Part shown: piece by piece, positions 23,068 to 33,316 of the stretch | How the letters are laid out: each line of letters starts with the position of its first letter | Numbering within the stretch: the first letter of the stretch is position 1 | Source of the DNA: Ruminiclostridium sp. | GTDB taxonomy: Bacteria; Bacillota; Clostridia; Oscillospirales; Ruminococcaceae | Assembly: GCA_017635675.1 (NCBI GenBank) | Contig: JAGBLA010000123.1 | Coordinates: 1-64,000 of the forward strand | Direction: 5' to 3' | Length of the DNA: 64,000 nucleotides | Notes under the pieces: generated by a model | What the model saw: only the letters and a program-made list of their open reading frames with translations | Databases searched by the model: none | What the model was told of the DNA's origin: nothing | Position numbers and translations under genes: made by a program

Positions 23068-25434
23068 ATGACGGATTTCAAAGGCTTTACGAAAAGGGCT
23101 TGCGCGGCGCTCAACAAGGGCAGCGATACGGCAATGGAGCTCGGACATACGTATATCGGCAGCGAGCATATCCTGTACGGGCTTCTCTGCGAGGAGGGCT
23201 GTGCGGCATACACCGCGCTGGACAAATACGGCATACGCGGCGCGGACATCATGCGGAAAATGGAGCTTACGACAGGAAGGGGCGTGTCCGCGCGGCTGAC
23301 AACGGCGGATATGTCTCCGAGGAGCCGCCGTATCCTTGACAACGCTCTTCGTGCGTCGCGTGACGCGGGCAGACAGCTTGCGGGGACGGAGCACATACTT
23401 CTGTCGGTGCTGAATGACGAGAGCTGCTGTGCGGCAGTATTTCTGAAAGAGTTGGGCGCGGACGTAAAGCAGCTTGCACGAGAATGTGCGGGAGCGCCGA
23501 GGAACTGCGAGACCAACCGCGCTCCCGACCGCGAATACCGCACCTGTACGCTCGAACGCTACGGACGCGACCTCACGGCGCTTGCACGCAGCGGCGGCAT
23601 AGACCCCGTGACTGCCCGCGACAGTGAGATAGCCGCCGCTGTGCGCATACTTCTCCGCCGCAGGAAAAATAACCCCTGCCTTATCGGCGAGAGCGGCGTG
23701 GGCAAGACTGCCGTAGCCGAGGGGATAGCGCTTGCCGCAGCTGCGGGGACGCTGCCCGAGGAGCTTCGCGGGGTGAGGATATTCAGCCTCGATATACCGT
23801 CCATGGTTGCGGGCGCGAAATACCGCGGAGATTTCGAGGAGCGCATCAGGAGCGTTCTTGACGAGGTGAGCGGCTCGGACAACACCGTGCTTTTCATCGA
23901 CGAGATACACACCATAGTCGGGGCGGGTGCCGCCGAGGGTGCTATCGACGCGGCGAACATACTCAAACCCGCCCTTGCCCGCGGAGAGATTCGCGTTATC
24001 GGCGCGACCACCGCAGACGAGTACCGTCGGTACATCGAAAAGGACGCGGCGCTTGCAAGACGCTTTCGCCCGGTTTATGTTGAGGAACCGGACGAAGCAG
24101 GGGCTGTCGCTATGCTTCGCGGACTGCGCCCTCGCTGGGAGAAGCATCACGGAGTAACTATCTCCGACGATGCGATAGAGGCTGCCGTAAAGCTTTCGGT
24201 GCGGTACATCGAGGACAGGCGGCTGCCTGACAAGGCGATAGACCTGATAGACGAAAGCTGCACCGCCGCCCGTATGCAGTCCGCGGGGAGCTGTAATGAC
24301 GAAGCGGCACTGCGGCTCCGTCTAAATGCCCTTTCCGTTGAGAAGGAGAACGCCGTGCTGTCACAGGATTTTGAGCGGGCGGCGGGCATACGTGACCGCG
24401 AAAGGGAAGTACAGTCGGAGCTTTCGGAACTTGGAAAAAGCCGTGAAAGCAACGACAGGTACACGTTGACTGCCGCCGACATAGCCGCCGCGGTAAGCGA
24501 TATGACGGGAATACCCGCTCCCGAGCTTGGCAGTGATGATGCCGCAAGGGTGTCGGGGCTTGCGGCGGAGCTTAAAAAACGTGTGATAGGACAGGACGCG
24601 GCAATAGACACGGTGGTATCCGCGATAAAGCGCAGTACAGCGGGCATTTCCCGCCCCGACCGTCCCATAGGGAGCTTCATCTTTGCGGGACCTACGGGTG
24701 TGGGCAAGACCGAGCTTTCAAAGGCACTTTCCCGGGCAATGTTCGGCAAAGATGACGCATTGATACGATTTGATATGTCGGAGTACATGGAAAAGCACAG
24801 TATCTCCGGGCTTATCGGCGCGCCGGCGGGGTATGTGGGATATGAAGACGGCGGGCGGCTGATACAGGCGGTAAAGCGCCGTCCGTACAGCGTTCTGCTG
24901 TTTGACGAGATAGAAAAGGCGCACCCCGACATACCCGACCTGCTGCTCCAGGCGCTTGACGAGGGTCATCTTACCTCCGCGGACGGCGTAAAGGTGAGCC
25001 TTAAACACTGCATAATAATCATGACCACGAACATCGGCTCGTCGGCGTACAGCGATAAAAACCGCCCGCTCGGCTTTATTTCCGGGGAAAACGACGGGCT
25101 TGAGGACGCGGTGCGCGGTGAGCTACGCAAGGCTTTCCGACCCGAGTTCATCAACCGCGCGGACGGAATAGCGGTGTTCCGGCGGCTTGGCGAGCGTGAC
25201 CTTGAGCTTATCTGCCGCGGAATGACGCAGGAGCTTGCAGAGCGCGCAAAAGCCGCGGGAGTACAGCTCTCTGTCACGGACGAGGCAGTGGCAAAGCTTG
25301 CCCGCAGCGGCAGCAGCGAGCTTTACGGCGCGCGGGAGCTGTACCGCACGATAGTACGGCGCATCGAGGAGCCTTTGGCTGATATGATACTGTCGGGGGC
25401 GAAAAGCGCGGTATTCGGCGAAAATGACGTATGA
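23068..25434 (+). CDS. clpC: ClpC-type Clp/Hsp100 ATPase
   Basis: A 788-residue double-AAA+ unfoldase. It has a Clp_N repeat domain (about 1-145, GFTKRACAALNKG and GHTYIGSEHILYGLL), AAA1 with GESGVGKT and FIDEIHTIVGAG, a middle UVR-like segment (EKENAVLSQDFERAAGIRDRE), AAA2 with GPTGVGKTELSKAL and LFDEIEKAHPD, and a ClpB_D2-small C-terminal domain. With ClpP it degrades adaptor-delivered proteins. Start ATG 23068 is chosen for GCGGAGG six bases upstream and because MTDFKGFTKRA matches ClpC N-termini; 36 further in-frame codons exist upstream. It lacks the usual ctsR-mcsA-mcsB neighbours, sitting instead with spmAB. Confidence 0.93.
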   Translation: MTDFKGFTKRACAALNKGSDTAMELGHTYIGSEHILYGLLCEEGCAAYTALDKYGIRGADIMRKMELTTGRGVSARLTTADMSPRSRRILDNALRASRDAGRQLAGTEHILLSVLNDESCCAAVFLKELGADVKQLARECAGAPRNCETNRAPDREYRTCTLERYGRDLTALARSGGIDPVTARDSEIAAAVRILLRRRKNNPCLIGESGVGKTAVAEGIALAAAAGTLPEELRGVRIFSLDIPSMVAGAKYRGDFEERIRSVLDEVSGSDNTVLFIDEIHTIVGAGAAEGAIDAANILKPALARGEIRVIGATTADEYRRYIEKDAALARRFRPVYVEEPDEAGAVAMLRGLRPRWEKHHGVTISDDAIEAAVKLSVRYIEDRRLPDKAIDLIDESCTAARMQSAGSCNDEAALRLRLNALSVEKENAVLSQDFERAAGIRDREREVQSELSELGKSRESNDRYTLTAADIAAAVSDMTGIPAPELGSDDAARVSGLAAELKKRVIGQDAAIDTVVSAIKRSTAGISRPDRPIGSFIFAGPTGVGKTELSKALSRAMFGKDDALIRFDMSEYMEKHSISGLIGAPAGYVGYEDGGRLIQAVKRRPYSVLLFDEIEKAHPDIPDLLLQALDEGHLTSADGVKVSLKHCIIIMTTNIGSSAYSDKNRPLGFISGENDGLEDAVRGELRKAFRPEFINRADGIAVFRRLGERDLELICRGMTQELAERAKAAGVQLSVTDEAVAKLARSGSSELYGARELYRTIVRRIEEPLADMILSGAKSAVFGENDV

Positions 25435-25504
25435 CAGGCGCTCCGCCATTCATATATTTGAACAGCGTGCGGACGTACGCAATTCGGATATAGGGGTGGT
25501 AAGA

Positions 25505-26101
25505 ATGATGAAATGGGTAATGACAGCGCTTATCACGCTGTCGGTGGTGTTCGCTGCCTGCACGGGAAGAATGGGCGAGCTGTCATCGGCGTTCCTTGCG
25601 GAATGCGGGAGCGCCGTGACACTGGCGATAACGCTCACGGGAGTGATAGCGCTGTGGAGCGGGCTGATGCGGGTGGCGCAGAGCTCGGGGCTCACGGGAA
25701 AGCTTGCGAAGCTGTCCGCGCCGCTTCTGTCAAAGCTTTTTGGCGGGCTGAAAAGGGACGGGCGCGCCATGGAGTACATAACTCTCAACATCACGGCGAA
25801 CATTTTAGGGCTCGGCAACGCCTCAACGCCTTTCGGCATTGCCGCCATGCGCGAGATAGAGCGTGAGGAGCGCAGCCCGCACCCGGAGTATGCTTCGGAC
25901 AACATGATAACCCTTGCGGTGATGAATACCGCGAGCTTACAGCTCATTCCCACCACCGCGGCGGCTATGCGGCTCGCCCACGGCTCGGCTGCGCCCATGG
26001 AGATACTGCCGTGCGTGTGGGTCGCGTCGGTGTCGGCGCTTGCCGCGGCGCTCGTTTCGGCATACGTGCTGCGGCACCTGCGGAAAAGGAGGGCTTTATG
26101 A
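25505..26101 (+). CDS. spmA: Spore maturation protein A
   Basis: A 198-residue integral membrane protein with several hydrophobic helices and the nucleoside-recognition (Gate) signature NITANILGLGNASTPFGI. SpmA with SpmB is needed for proper spore-core dehydration. ATG 25505 (MMKWVMTALI) follows GGGGTGG and gives the family length; frames further upstream overlap the clpC-like 3' end. The gene overlaps spmB by four bases, and the clpC-like gene is 70 bases upstream, so the three may be co-transcribed. Confidence 0.93.
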   Translation: MMKWVMTALITLSVVFAACTGRMGELSSAFLAECGSAVTLAITLTGVIALWSGLMRVAQSSGLTGKLAKLSAPLLSKLFGGLKRDGRAMEYITLNITANILGLGNASTPFGIAAMREIEREERSPHPEYASDNMITLAVMNTASLQLIPTTAAAMRLAHGSAAPMEILPCVWVASVSALAAALVSAYVLRHLRKRRAL

Positions 26102-26613
26102 ACTTCTCCGACCTTATAGTCCCGCTGATATTCGCCGGGGTGCTTATTTACGGCGTTTGCGCAAAGACAGATGTATTCGCGGAGTTCACCGAGGGCGTAA
26201 AGGACGGGCTCCGCACAGTGTATGACGTATTCCCGTCGCTTTTCTGCCTTGTGGTGACTGTGGGAGTTTTCCGCGCTTCGGGCGGTGCGGAGCTGATAAC
26301 GGGCTTGCTTGCGCCGCTGCTCGGAGCGGTGGGGTTCCCGCCGGAATGCGGAGAGCTGCTGCTGCTTCGTCCTTTGTCGGGGAGCGGCTCGATAGCGCTT
26401 TTCGAGCAGATACTTGATTCCTGCGGCCCCGACAGTTTCCCGGGGCGGGTAGCGTCGGTAATTCTTGGGAGCAGTGAGACAACATTCTACACGCTTTCGG
26501 TGTATTTCGCCGCAGTGAGCGCAAAAAAGACCCGCTATGCTCTCGCGGCGGCGCTGACGGGCGACCTTGTCTGTGCGCTGGTGAGCGCCGCGGCGGTGCA
26601 TATTATGCTGTGA
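26098..26613 (+). CDS. spmB: Spore maturation protein B
   Basis: A 171-residue membrane protein, usual SpmB length, with the Gate-domain motifs [16 protein letters not shown] and [15 protein letters not shown]. The ATGA overlap with spmA makes the two products coupled. It starts [14 protein letters not shown] after AAGGAGG. A new promoter for rfbA begins three bases after its stop. Confidence 0.94.
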   Translation: MNFSDLIVPLIFAGVLIYGVCAKTDVFAEFTEGVKDGLRTVYDVFPSLFCLVVTVGVFRASGGAELITGLLAPLLGAVGFPPECGELLLLRPLSGSGSIALFEQILDSCGPDSFPGRVASVILGSSETTFYTLSVYFAAVSAKKTRYALAAALTGDLVCALVSAAAVHIML

Positions 26614-26615
26614 TG

Positions 26616-26644
26616 TTGACATTGAGGCGGTTTTGTGGTATAAT
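26616..26644 (+). promoter_or_regulatory. Promoter of the rfbA-wecE-yfhO operon
   Basis: TTGACA (26616-26621), 17-base spacer, TATAAT (26639-26644): full consensus, separating the glycan genes from spmAB. Confidence 0.88.
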
Positions 26645-26695
26645 ACCAATAACTATAGTCGTAAAATTTACGACGTCTCGCAAGGGGGGACCGCG

Positions 26696-27559
26696 GTGAA
26701 AGGTATAATAATGGCAGGCGGAAAGGGAACACGTCTTTATCCCTCAACGCGCGCTGTGTCGAAACAGCTTCTTCCCATTTATGACAAGCCGCTCATATAC
26801 TATCCGCTTTCCGTGCTTATGCTGGCGGGGATACGTGATATCCTTGTGATAACCACGCCCCATGACCTTCCGCTGTACCGCGAGCTTCTTGAGGATGGGA
26901 GCCGCGTCGGATTTAACATCGAATACAAGACTCAGAGCGAGCCCAACGGACTTGCCCAGGCATTCATCATAGGCAGGGAATTCATAGGCTCGGACAGCGT
27001 TTGTTTCATATTAGGCGACAACGTATTCTACGGCCGCGACCTTACGCTGATACTTGAAAAAGCAATGGCACGGCTTGACGGCGCGATGATATTCGGCTAC
27101 CCGGTCAAAGACCCCAAAGCTTTCGGTGTAGTGGAGATAGACGAGAACAAAAAGGCTGTATCAATTGTTGAAAAGCCCGAGCATCCCGTGTCCGACCTTG
27201 CGGTGCCGGGACTGTACTTCTACGACAGCAGCGTTGTGGATATTGCCGCGGAAATAAAGCCCTCCGCGAGAGGAGAGCTTGAGATAACCGCGGTGAACAG
27301 CCGTTATCTCGAACTCGGAAAGCTGGACGTGACGCTTCTCGGGCGCGGTATGGCATGGCTCGACACAGGTACCCCCGACGCTATGCTCAAAGCTGCGCAG
27401 TTCATCAAGGCAGTGCAGGATATGCAGGGATTCTACATTTCCTGCATAGAGGAGATAGCGTGGCGGCGCGGGCTCATTACCTACGAGCAGATGATGAGGC
27501 TGGGCGAGAGCTTAAAGAACACCGACTACGGGAAATACATACTGTCACTGAGCGAATAA
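26696..27559 (+). CDS. rfbA: Glucose-1-phosphate thymidylyltransferase
   Basis: A 287-residue nucleotidyltransferase forming dTDP-glucose from glucose-1-phosphate and dTTP. It has the N-terminal signature [22 protein letters not shown], the GDNVFYG metal-binding motif, EKPEHPVSD and AWLDTGTPD. The start is GTG 26696, directly before KGIIMAGG and after CAAGGGGGG; no ATG fits. No rfbB, rfbC or rfbD follows, so the next steps are encoded elsewhere except for the aminotransferase immediately downstream. Confidence 0.95.
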   Translation: MKGIIMAGGKGTRLYPSTRAVSKQLLPIYDKPLIYYPLSVLMLAGIRDILVITTPHDLPLYRELLEDGSRVGFNIEYKTQSEPNGLAQAFIIGREFIGSDSVCFILGDNVFYGRDLTLILEKAMARLDGAMIFGYPVKDPKAFGVVEIDENKKAVSIVEKPEHPVSDLAVPGLYFYDSSVVDIAAEIKPSARGELEITAVNSRYLELGKLDVTLLGRGMAWLDTGTPDAMLKAAQFIKAVQDMQGFYISCIEEIAWRRGLITYEQMMRLGESLKNTDYGKYILSLSE

Positions 27560-27573
27560 ACGGAGGCGAAAGA

Positions 27574-28704
27574 ATGATCCCATTCAACGTCCCTCCCTTT
27601 ACGGGGAAGGAAACGGAATACATAAAACAGGCGATAGATTCGCATAAGATATGCGGCGACGGCGCGTTTACAAAGAAATGCTCGGCATGGCTCGGTGAGC
27701 GTACAGGCTCCCGTGTGCTGATGACCACGTCCTGTACCCATGCGCTGGAAATGTCGGCGCTGCTGTGCGGGATAAAGGAGGGCGACGAGGTGATACTTCC
27801 TTCGTTCACCTTCGCATCTACCGCCGACGCTTTTGCGATACGCGGAGCGACGCTCGTGTTCACGGATATCCGCCCGGACACCATGAATATCGACGAAAAG
27901 CTGATAGAGCAGGCGATAACCGACAGGACAAAGGTAATAGTTCCTGTGCATTACGGCGGCGTGGGCTGTGAAATGGACGAGATAAACGCGCTCGCGGAGC
28001 ATTACGGCATAAGCGTCGTTGAGGACGCTGCGCAGTGCTCACAGTCATTCTATAAGGGAAAGCCTCTCGGCACTTTGTCAAGATTTGGCTGTATCAGTTT
28101 CCATGAGACGAAGAACTTCTCAATGGGCGAGGGCGGAGCGCTGTTCGTCAACTGTGAAAGCGACATTGAAACCGCCGAGGTGATCCGTGAAAAGGGAACC
28201 GACCGCAGCAGGTTCTTCCGCGGTCAGGTCGATAAATATACCTGGCAGGACGCAGGCTCGTCCTATCTGCCGTCGGAGCTGTGCTGTGCGTATCTGTGGG
28301 CGCAGCTTGAGCTTGCCGACGAGATCACCGCCGCGAGAGTGAAATGCGCTCAGACATACCGCAGCGAGCTTGCCGACCTTGCGGAGCGTGGGCTGGTGGA
28401 GTTTCAGCATATCCCCGACCACTGCACCTGCAACGGGCATTTGTTCTATATAAAAGCGAAGGATCTCGGCGAGCGAACGGCGCTTATCGCGTTCTTAAAG
28501 GAGAAAGGCGTGCTTGCGGTGTTCCACTACGTTCCGCTGCACTCGGCTCCTGCGGGAAAGAAATACGGACGTTTCAGCGGCAGGGACATATATACCACGA
28601 AGGAAAGCGACAGGCTCGTAAGGCTTCCGATGTATTACGGACTTTCCGAAAGCGACCAGGCATACGTAATAGAATGTGTGCGGGAATTTTACAGAAACAG
28701 GTGA
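27574..28704 (+). CDS. wecE: dTDP-4-amino-4,6-dideoxygalactose transaminase
   Basis: A 376-residue PLP aminotransferase of the DegT/DnrJ/EryC1 fold. It converts dTDP-4-keto-6-deoxyglucose to dTDP-4-amino-4,6-dideoxygalactose using glutamate. The RffA/WecE-type motif SFHETKNFSMGEGGAL contains the PLP-lysine, and VVEDAAQCSQSFYKG is the PLP-binding loop. Start ATG 27574 follows CGGAGG. It sits 14 bases after rfbA, giving a dTDP-aminosugar branch for a surface polysaccharide. Confidence 0.93.
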   Translation: MIPFNVPPFTGKETEYIKQAIDSHKICGDGAFTKKCSAWLGERTGSRVLMTTSCTHALEMSALLCGIKEGDEVILPSFTFASTADAFAIRGATLVFTDIRPDTMNIDEKLIEQAITDRTKVIVPVHYGGVGCEMDEINALAEHYGISVVEDAAQCSQSFYKGKPLGTLSRFGCISFHETKNFSMGEGGALFVNCESDIETAEVIREKGTDRSRFFRGQVDKYTWQDAGSSYLPSELCCAYLWAQLELADEITAARVKCAQTYRSELADLAERGLVEFQHIPDHCTCNGHLFYIKAKDLGERTALIAFLKEKGVLAVFHYVPLHSAPAGKKYGRFSGRDIYTTKESDRLVRLPMYYGLSESDQAYVIECVREFYRNR

Positions 28705-28710
28705 AATAAA

Positions 28711-31700
28711 ATGACAAACATACTGAGGAAAGCGGACGACGGGCTTGGACGAGCATATTCGTTCGTTTCCAAAACGAGGAAAAGAGCGTTCTTTACCGGA
28801 TTAATGATCTATACTCTGATGTTCACAGGGTATTTTCTGTTTTTTTTACTGCCGACCATAATAGAAACGAGGTCGCTGCTCGCGTCTGACGGTATTTCGC
28901 AGTACTATCCGTTTCTCCTTGAATTCAGAAGAAACCTTATAACGTTTTTTGATACTCTTTCAAAAGGCTCTCCGACTTTTCCGATGATGAACTTCATGCA
29001 CAGCTATGGCTCGACAACTATCATGACGATCGGAGACTTCCTGCCCGCACTTCCGTACTATGTTTTTGTGTCACTTGTCTCCGAGGAGGGCGTCCCGACA
29101 TTTTACGGTATGGGTACCGTACTGCTTGCATACATATCCGGTATTTCGTTCCTGTATATGTGTCACTATTTCAGAAGGGACAGCATTGTTTCGGGCTTTT
29201 TTTCGCTTTTCTATGTATTCTGTATCAATATGTTCTTCACGGCGCTGTACAACCAGCAGTTCCTGTATATGTATATCGCCTTCCCGCTTCTTATCGCGGG
29301 TATTGACAAGGTCATCTCGAAAAAGGGCTTTATCCAGTTTCTTCTTACTGTTGCATGGCTTTCTCTGGGCGGCTTACCGTTCCTTGTTTATACCATACCT
29401 TTCGTGGTGCTTTTCGCGATGATCCGCGTGCATTATGTGTATAAGGAGAACTATTTCAAAAACCTCGGCATCGGATTTATCAAAGGCTTTTCCCTGGTAA
29501 TTCTCGGTATCGGCATCGCAGGTTTCTTCTTTATTCCCGGGATCATAGATCTTTTCGGGAGCGCAAGAACTATCGGAAGCGGCACTTCGCTTTCGGAGAT
29601 GCTGACACCTTCTCCGGCACTGGTCGCAGATTATCTGGTAAGGCGTGAAGGCGGTCAGACCGGTATATGTACTGCGGTGCTGCCGCTTATAGTGTATTTC
29701 ATTGTAAACAGCAAGAGCAAAAAGGAATATCAGGTGTATCTGTCGGTGATGCTGGTACTCGTTGCCATGCCCGTGATCTACTACGGTCTGAACGGTTTCC
29801 AGTATGATCTTTGCCGGTGGGGGTTCATACCCTCTGCGCTTCTTGCCTATATCGGCATCTCAACGATGCAGGAGCTTGGTAATACCGACAAAAAACAAGC
29901 TATAACCTTTACCGTTGTTCTGACGATATATTTCACTCTTATAGTTATCCAGTGCCTTGAAGCAGCTGCGTTATTCATCAGTGCGGTTCTTATCCTTACT
30001 GCCATAACTCCGCTGTATAAGCTTATATGCAAGCTTGGTTCAAGGATAGCACGGCTCTACGCGGAGCATAAGGCTGTACGCCTCGCCGTGCCGTTTCTTG
30101 GTTTTGCGGTCTTTATGGCTGTGACCTTCGGTGTTATTTCCAACGGTGTCTTTTTCCCGGTGCCTACATCTATCGCCTGCGCTTCTACTCTTGTTGCGGT
30201 CTGGCTGTATTACAGGTTCGGCTGTAAGCGTATAACGAGCGCCTTGCTTAGCATCTCGATCATTGTTACATCTGTTTTCTTTTTCCTGCCGCAGAAGCAT
30301 CCGATAGTACCTATCGATGATATGAAAAATGATTTTACGATAATAAACAATGTATTGAAGGAGCATACCGCGGACAATGTCTTTGGAAGGATATCAATGG
30401 TAAATGATACGGGACGTATGATGAAACAAAACGATGACCAGGAGTCTGATGATGAAGACGGCGACGACAGTATCGACCCGGAGATACCGTTCCCGGCGGA
30501 AACGGCTTCCGAAACCGATAACAACGGTTCTGATTCTGCTGAAAACGGACAGGGTGCGGGACAATATTACGTATTTGAGACTGACCCGCAAAGAAATATA
30601 TCGCTCAGGTACAGTATTCCCAATGTATATATTTTTCAGAGCGTTATAAACGGAAACCTTATGAACCTTATGTATCGTGCGGGTATCGACAACTGTTCGT
30701 TCCTCTCGAAGGTCAATATGGAGGATTTCGGCGGTAATATCGCGCTTCAGTGTCTGTTCGGAATAAACTGTGAGCTCTCTACCGAATCATTTGATTATCT
30801 TTATGATACGGGCGATCCCGTTGTACTGGAGACAAATCTGAAAAATAAATACTATTTGTATTTTAATAAGTATGCATATCCTGTGGGTGTCACATATTCA
30901 GATGTGATCGGTGCGGACGAATTCCATTCATTCAATACCGCAGAATACCCATTTGCGATGATGAATACCGTGTATCTTGACGGGAGTCCGCTGTCCGAGA
31001 GCGCGCCGCCAAGCGGAAAGGAATACGCGCATCGTGTCGATATCACACATGAAAAGGTATCACGCGGAGTAACGACATACGGTATAGAATGCTTTGATAA
31101 TAATATAACAGTAAACGAAGATGTTTCGGACTGTTTCCTTTTCCTGACGCTGGAGGGGGTCGAGTGCAAAGCGTCTGAGGTTTACGCGCACCAGTATCCG
31201 ATAATACTTATGGACGACGGACGCAGAGTGGCATCTTTAATAAACAATCAGCTGAATGATTGGCCGTGGATAGTTTACAGTGATAAATACAATATTCCTC
31301 TGGGGCATTATGACGATACGGTAAAAACGTTTAGTTTCATATCGCCGATCGCTTACACCGATATGTATCTCACCGCTGTACCGGCTTCGGAATTCAAAGC
31401 CGCGTACGAAAAATGCACACAGGAAACGCTGGAGAATATCGAGCTTGCTCCCAATACGCTCACAGGAGATATCACAGTCACCGGTGACAAGGTGCTTTCG
31501 GTGAATATGCTTTATGACGTAGGCTGGAAGGCGTATGTCGATGACGTTGTGACGAAGATCTACAAGTCAAATGACATCTTCCTCGGTATCCCGCTCACAG
31601 ACGGCACGCACAAAATACGGCTCGTATATACTTATCCGCATTTTGCACTCGCAATGACAGTAACGGCGATCTCAATAGTGATAACCGTGGCTTTGGCTCT

Positions 31701-31749
31701 GATCGTATACGGGAAACGGAAAAAGAAAAAAGAACAGACGGCAGGCTGA
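28711..31749 (+). CDS. YfhO-family polytopic membrane protein
   Basis: A 1012-residue protein of the bacterial membrane protein YfhO family, relatives of GT-C glycosyltransferases that modify lipoteichoic acid or other surface glycans. About 12-14 membrane helices fill residues 25-530. The conserved early-loop SDGISQYYPF and the MMNFMHSYGSTTI region are present. A large extracellular domain follows (about 540-985), with an acidic disordered insert near 575-620 (DDQESDDEDGDDSIDPEIPF), then a final helix (about 975-1000) and a Lys-rich tail. It begins six bases after wecE with a weak ribosome-binding site, so it depends on coupling. Confidence 0.88.
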   Translation: MTNILRKADDGLGRAYSFVSKTRKRAFFTGLMIYTLMFTGYFLFFLLPTIIETRSLLASDGISQYYPFLLEFRRNLITFFDTLSKGSPTFPMMNFMHSYGSTTIMTIGDFLPALPYYVFVSLVSEEGVPTFYGMGTVLLAYISGISFLYMCHYFRRDSIVSGFFSLFYVFCINMFFTALYNQQFLYMYIAFPLLIAGIDKVISKKGFIQFLLTVAWLSLGGLPFLVYTIPFVVLFAMIRVHYVYKENYFKNLGIGFIKGFSLVILGIGIAGFFFIPGIIDLFGSARTIGSGTSLSEMLTPSPALVADYLVRREGGQTGICTAVLPLIVYFIVNSKSKKEYQVYLSVMLVLVAMPVIYYGLNGFQYDLCRWGFIPSALLAYIGISTMQELGNTDKKQAITFTVVLTIYFTLIVIQCLEAAALFISAVLILTAITPLYKLICKLGSRIARLYAEHKAVRLAVPFLGFAVFMAVTFGVISNGVFFPVPTSIACASTLVAVWLYYRFGCKRITSALLSISIIVTSVFFFLPQKHPIVPIDDMKNDFTIINNVLKEHTADNVFGRISMVNDTGRMMKQNDDQESDDEDGDDSIDPEIPFPAETASETDNNGSDSAENGQGAGQYYVFETDPQRNISLRYSIPNVYIFQSVINGNLMNLMYRAGIDNCSFLSKVNMEDFGGNIALQCLFGINCELSTESFDYLYDTGDPVVLETNLKNKYYLYFNKYAYPVGVTYSDVIGADEFHSFNTAEYPFAMMNTVYLDGSPLSESAPPSGKEYAHRVDITHEKVSRGVTTYGIECFDNNITVNEDVSDCFLFLTLEGVECKASEVYAHQYPIILMDDGRRVASLINNQLNDWPWIVYSDKYNIPLGHYDDTVKTFSFISPIAYTDMYLTAVPASEFKAAYEKCTQETLENIELAPNTLTGDITVTGDKVLSVNMLYDVGWKAYVDDVVTKIYKSNDIFLGIPLTDGTHKIRLVYTYPHFALAMTVTAISIVITVALALIVYGKRKKKKEQTAG

Positions 31750-31806
31750 TGACCTGCCGTCGGGAATACTAAAAAGAAAACCGCCGGATAGATACGGCGG
31801 TTTTTT
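31737..31806. terminator. Two terminators between convergent yfhO-like and pilin genes
   Basis: GACGGCAGG (31737-31745) pairs with CCTGCCGTC (31753-31761), overlapping the gene end. AAAACCGCCG (31777-31786) pairs with CGGCGGTTTT (31795-31804), a bidirectional terminator with A and T flanks. Confidence 0.85.
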
Positions 31807-31822
31807 ATTACTTATCTGTTTG

Positions 31823-32476
31823 TTACGGTGTGCTCTTACCGTAAAGCAGCACAGGTGATGTGCCTACAATAATGCCTGTTTCGGTGATCCCCTGATCGAT
31901 ACCGTTCCATTCATAGGTAGGACTTGCCCAGCCCGATTCCGTACCGAATGCCGGGAAGTTTAAGCTTGCGGGAAGATCCGTATCCTGTTCATCTGTCACA
32001 TATACAGCAGTGCATACTCCGCCCACGAGGTTGACTCTTGCAAAACCGTATTTGAAATCTCTGAAGGAATTTGCAAGATAGGACGCAAGTCTGTCTTCGG
32101 CATTGGAGCTTGACGCGTTATTGTCATCAAAATGTCCGGAACCTGAGCCCGACCATTTGGTGCTGAAGTGAGTTACGAATGCATTGTGATTTGTGGTGAC
32201 TACCTTCCAGTCGCCGCCGTTGTTGACGGTGATCTCGATCTCACAGGTCGCGGAATGTGACATGAACATTCCATATCCGTCGGCATCAGCCTGCGTAAGG
32301 AAATACGTCACATTGTCACGGAGCTTACCGGCAAGTGCGTTCGCGTTATTTACATGAGAACGCGTTACATAACCCATAAGCGTAGGTATGAGTATTGCCG
32401 CAAGAACGCCGATAATAGCGATAACGACAATAAGCTCAACCAACGTAAAGCCTTTCTTGTTTTTCAGTTTTTTCAT
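31823..32476 (-). CDS. Type IV pilin-like protein (pseudopilin)
   Basis: A 217-residue class III signal protein: basic leader MKKLKNKKG, then FTLVELIVVIAIIGVLAAILIPT with Phe+1 and Glu+5 after the cleaved Gly. The C-terminal globular part includes a Ser/Asn-rich segment (about 120-130) and ends with WNGIDQGITETGIIVGTSPVL. It is paralogous to the protein at 34439: both have TxADxxGYGM after the N-terminal helix and a related WNG...GTxPxL end. It is processed by a prepilin peptidase encoded elsewhere. The ribosome-binding site is poor. The strand matches the other pilin genes, with a hairpin-containing gap before it. Confidence 0.9.
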   Translation of the reverse strand: MKKLKNKKGFTLVELIVVIAIIGVLAAILIPTLMGYVTRSHVNNANALAGKLRDNVTYFLTQADADGYGMFMSHSATCEIEITVNNGGDWKVVTTNHNAFVTHFSTKWSGSGSGHFDDNNASSSNAEDRLASYLANSFRDFKYGFARVNLVGGVCTAVYVTDEQDTDLPASLNFPAFGTESGWASPTYEWNGIDQGITETGIIVGTSPVLLYGKSTP

Positions 32477-32530
32477 TTCTTTAATACCGCCATAGTGAGA
32501 GCGTGACGCTCTCGGGTCAGTCAGACATCA

Positions 32531-33202
32531 TCAGATGTCCGAAAATGCATGAGCCCCTTCGAAAGAGTTCTGGATAGGGTATGCGCAGAAATAATACCCT
32601 GTATCGAGAATATTGTCTGCAACGAGGAGACCCGTACCTCCAAATGCATGAGTGCTGTCAGTCCAATATGCAGCTTTGGCTTTGAACCCGTCAACAACTA
32701 CATAAATTGTTCCGCTCATGTTTTCGGTTGAAGAAATATACTTCTTGAAAGCATCAAGTAGTCTGACTTCCATAGCATTGCGATCGTCGGCAGCTGTGCC
32801 GGAATAGCTCACATCGGAAAGCGCTCCGATAGTAGTAGTAGAGATTATTCCGCCTCCTGTACCGCCTCCTGTGAATGTTCCCCATTCGTAAAGATCGTTG
32901 CCGTTTGCATCGGAGCCGATGACATTGGGTCTTCCGTCACCGTCGATCTCAAAATAGAAACCGTCGATCTTATCGAGACTGCTGTCAAATGCGTTCGGGA
33001 AGCCAACACGAACAGTGGCAAGGCAGTCCTGTATCTTATAGAACGAATCCTTCGCCATTGCTTTTCCTACTGCGGGCTTTCGGTCGTAGGTCATTGCGGC
33101 TACTATCACCGAGGTAAGAATACCGATGATAGCGATGACTACAATAAGCTCAACGATCGTAAAACCCTTTTTTGCCCGTAAACGGGCGATTTTGGATATC
33201 AT
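32531..33202 (-). CDS. Type IV pilin-like protein (pseudopilin)
   Basis: A 223-residue protein with leader MISKIARLRAKKG and FTIVELIVVIAIIGILTSVIVAAM, Glu+5 present. The rest is globular with a Gly/Thr-rich turn (GTFTGGGTGGGIIS near 120-130). It does not share the TxADxxGYGM region of the other two pilins, so it is a distinct, probably minor, subunit. AAGGAGG lies upstream. Nothing in the sequence distinguishes a type IV pilus, a type II-like secretion pseudopilus or a competence pilus. Confidence 0.9.
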   Translation of the reverse strand: MISKIARLRAKKGFTIVELIVVIAIIGILTSVIVAAMTYDRKPAVGKAMAKDSFYKIQDCLATVRVGFPNAFDSSLDKIDGFYFEIDGDGRPNVIGSDANGNDLYEWGTFTGGGTGGGIISTTTIGALSDVSYSGTAADDRNAMEVRLLDAFKKYISSTENMSGTIYVVVDGFKAKAAYWTDSTHAFGGTGLLVADNILDTGYYFCAYPIQNSFEGAHAFSDI

Positions 33203-33316
33203 TGGTTTTCCTCCTTAAAAAAATATTTATAATAAGGAGCGGCGGTATTAAAGAAAAATTAAATCGGTAATGCCGATATCCGCCTCGGCGGAAAATTTTG
33301 CCGCTCCGAATTATCT

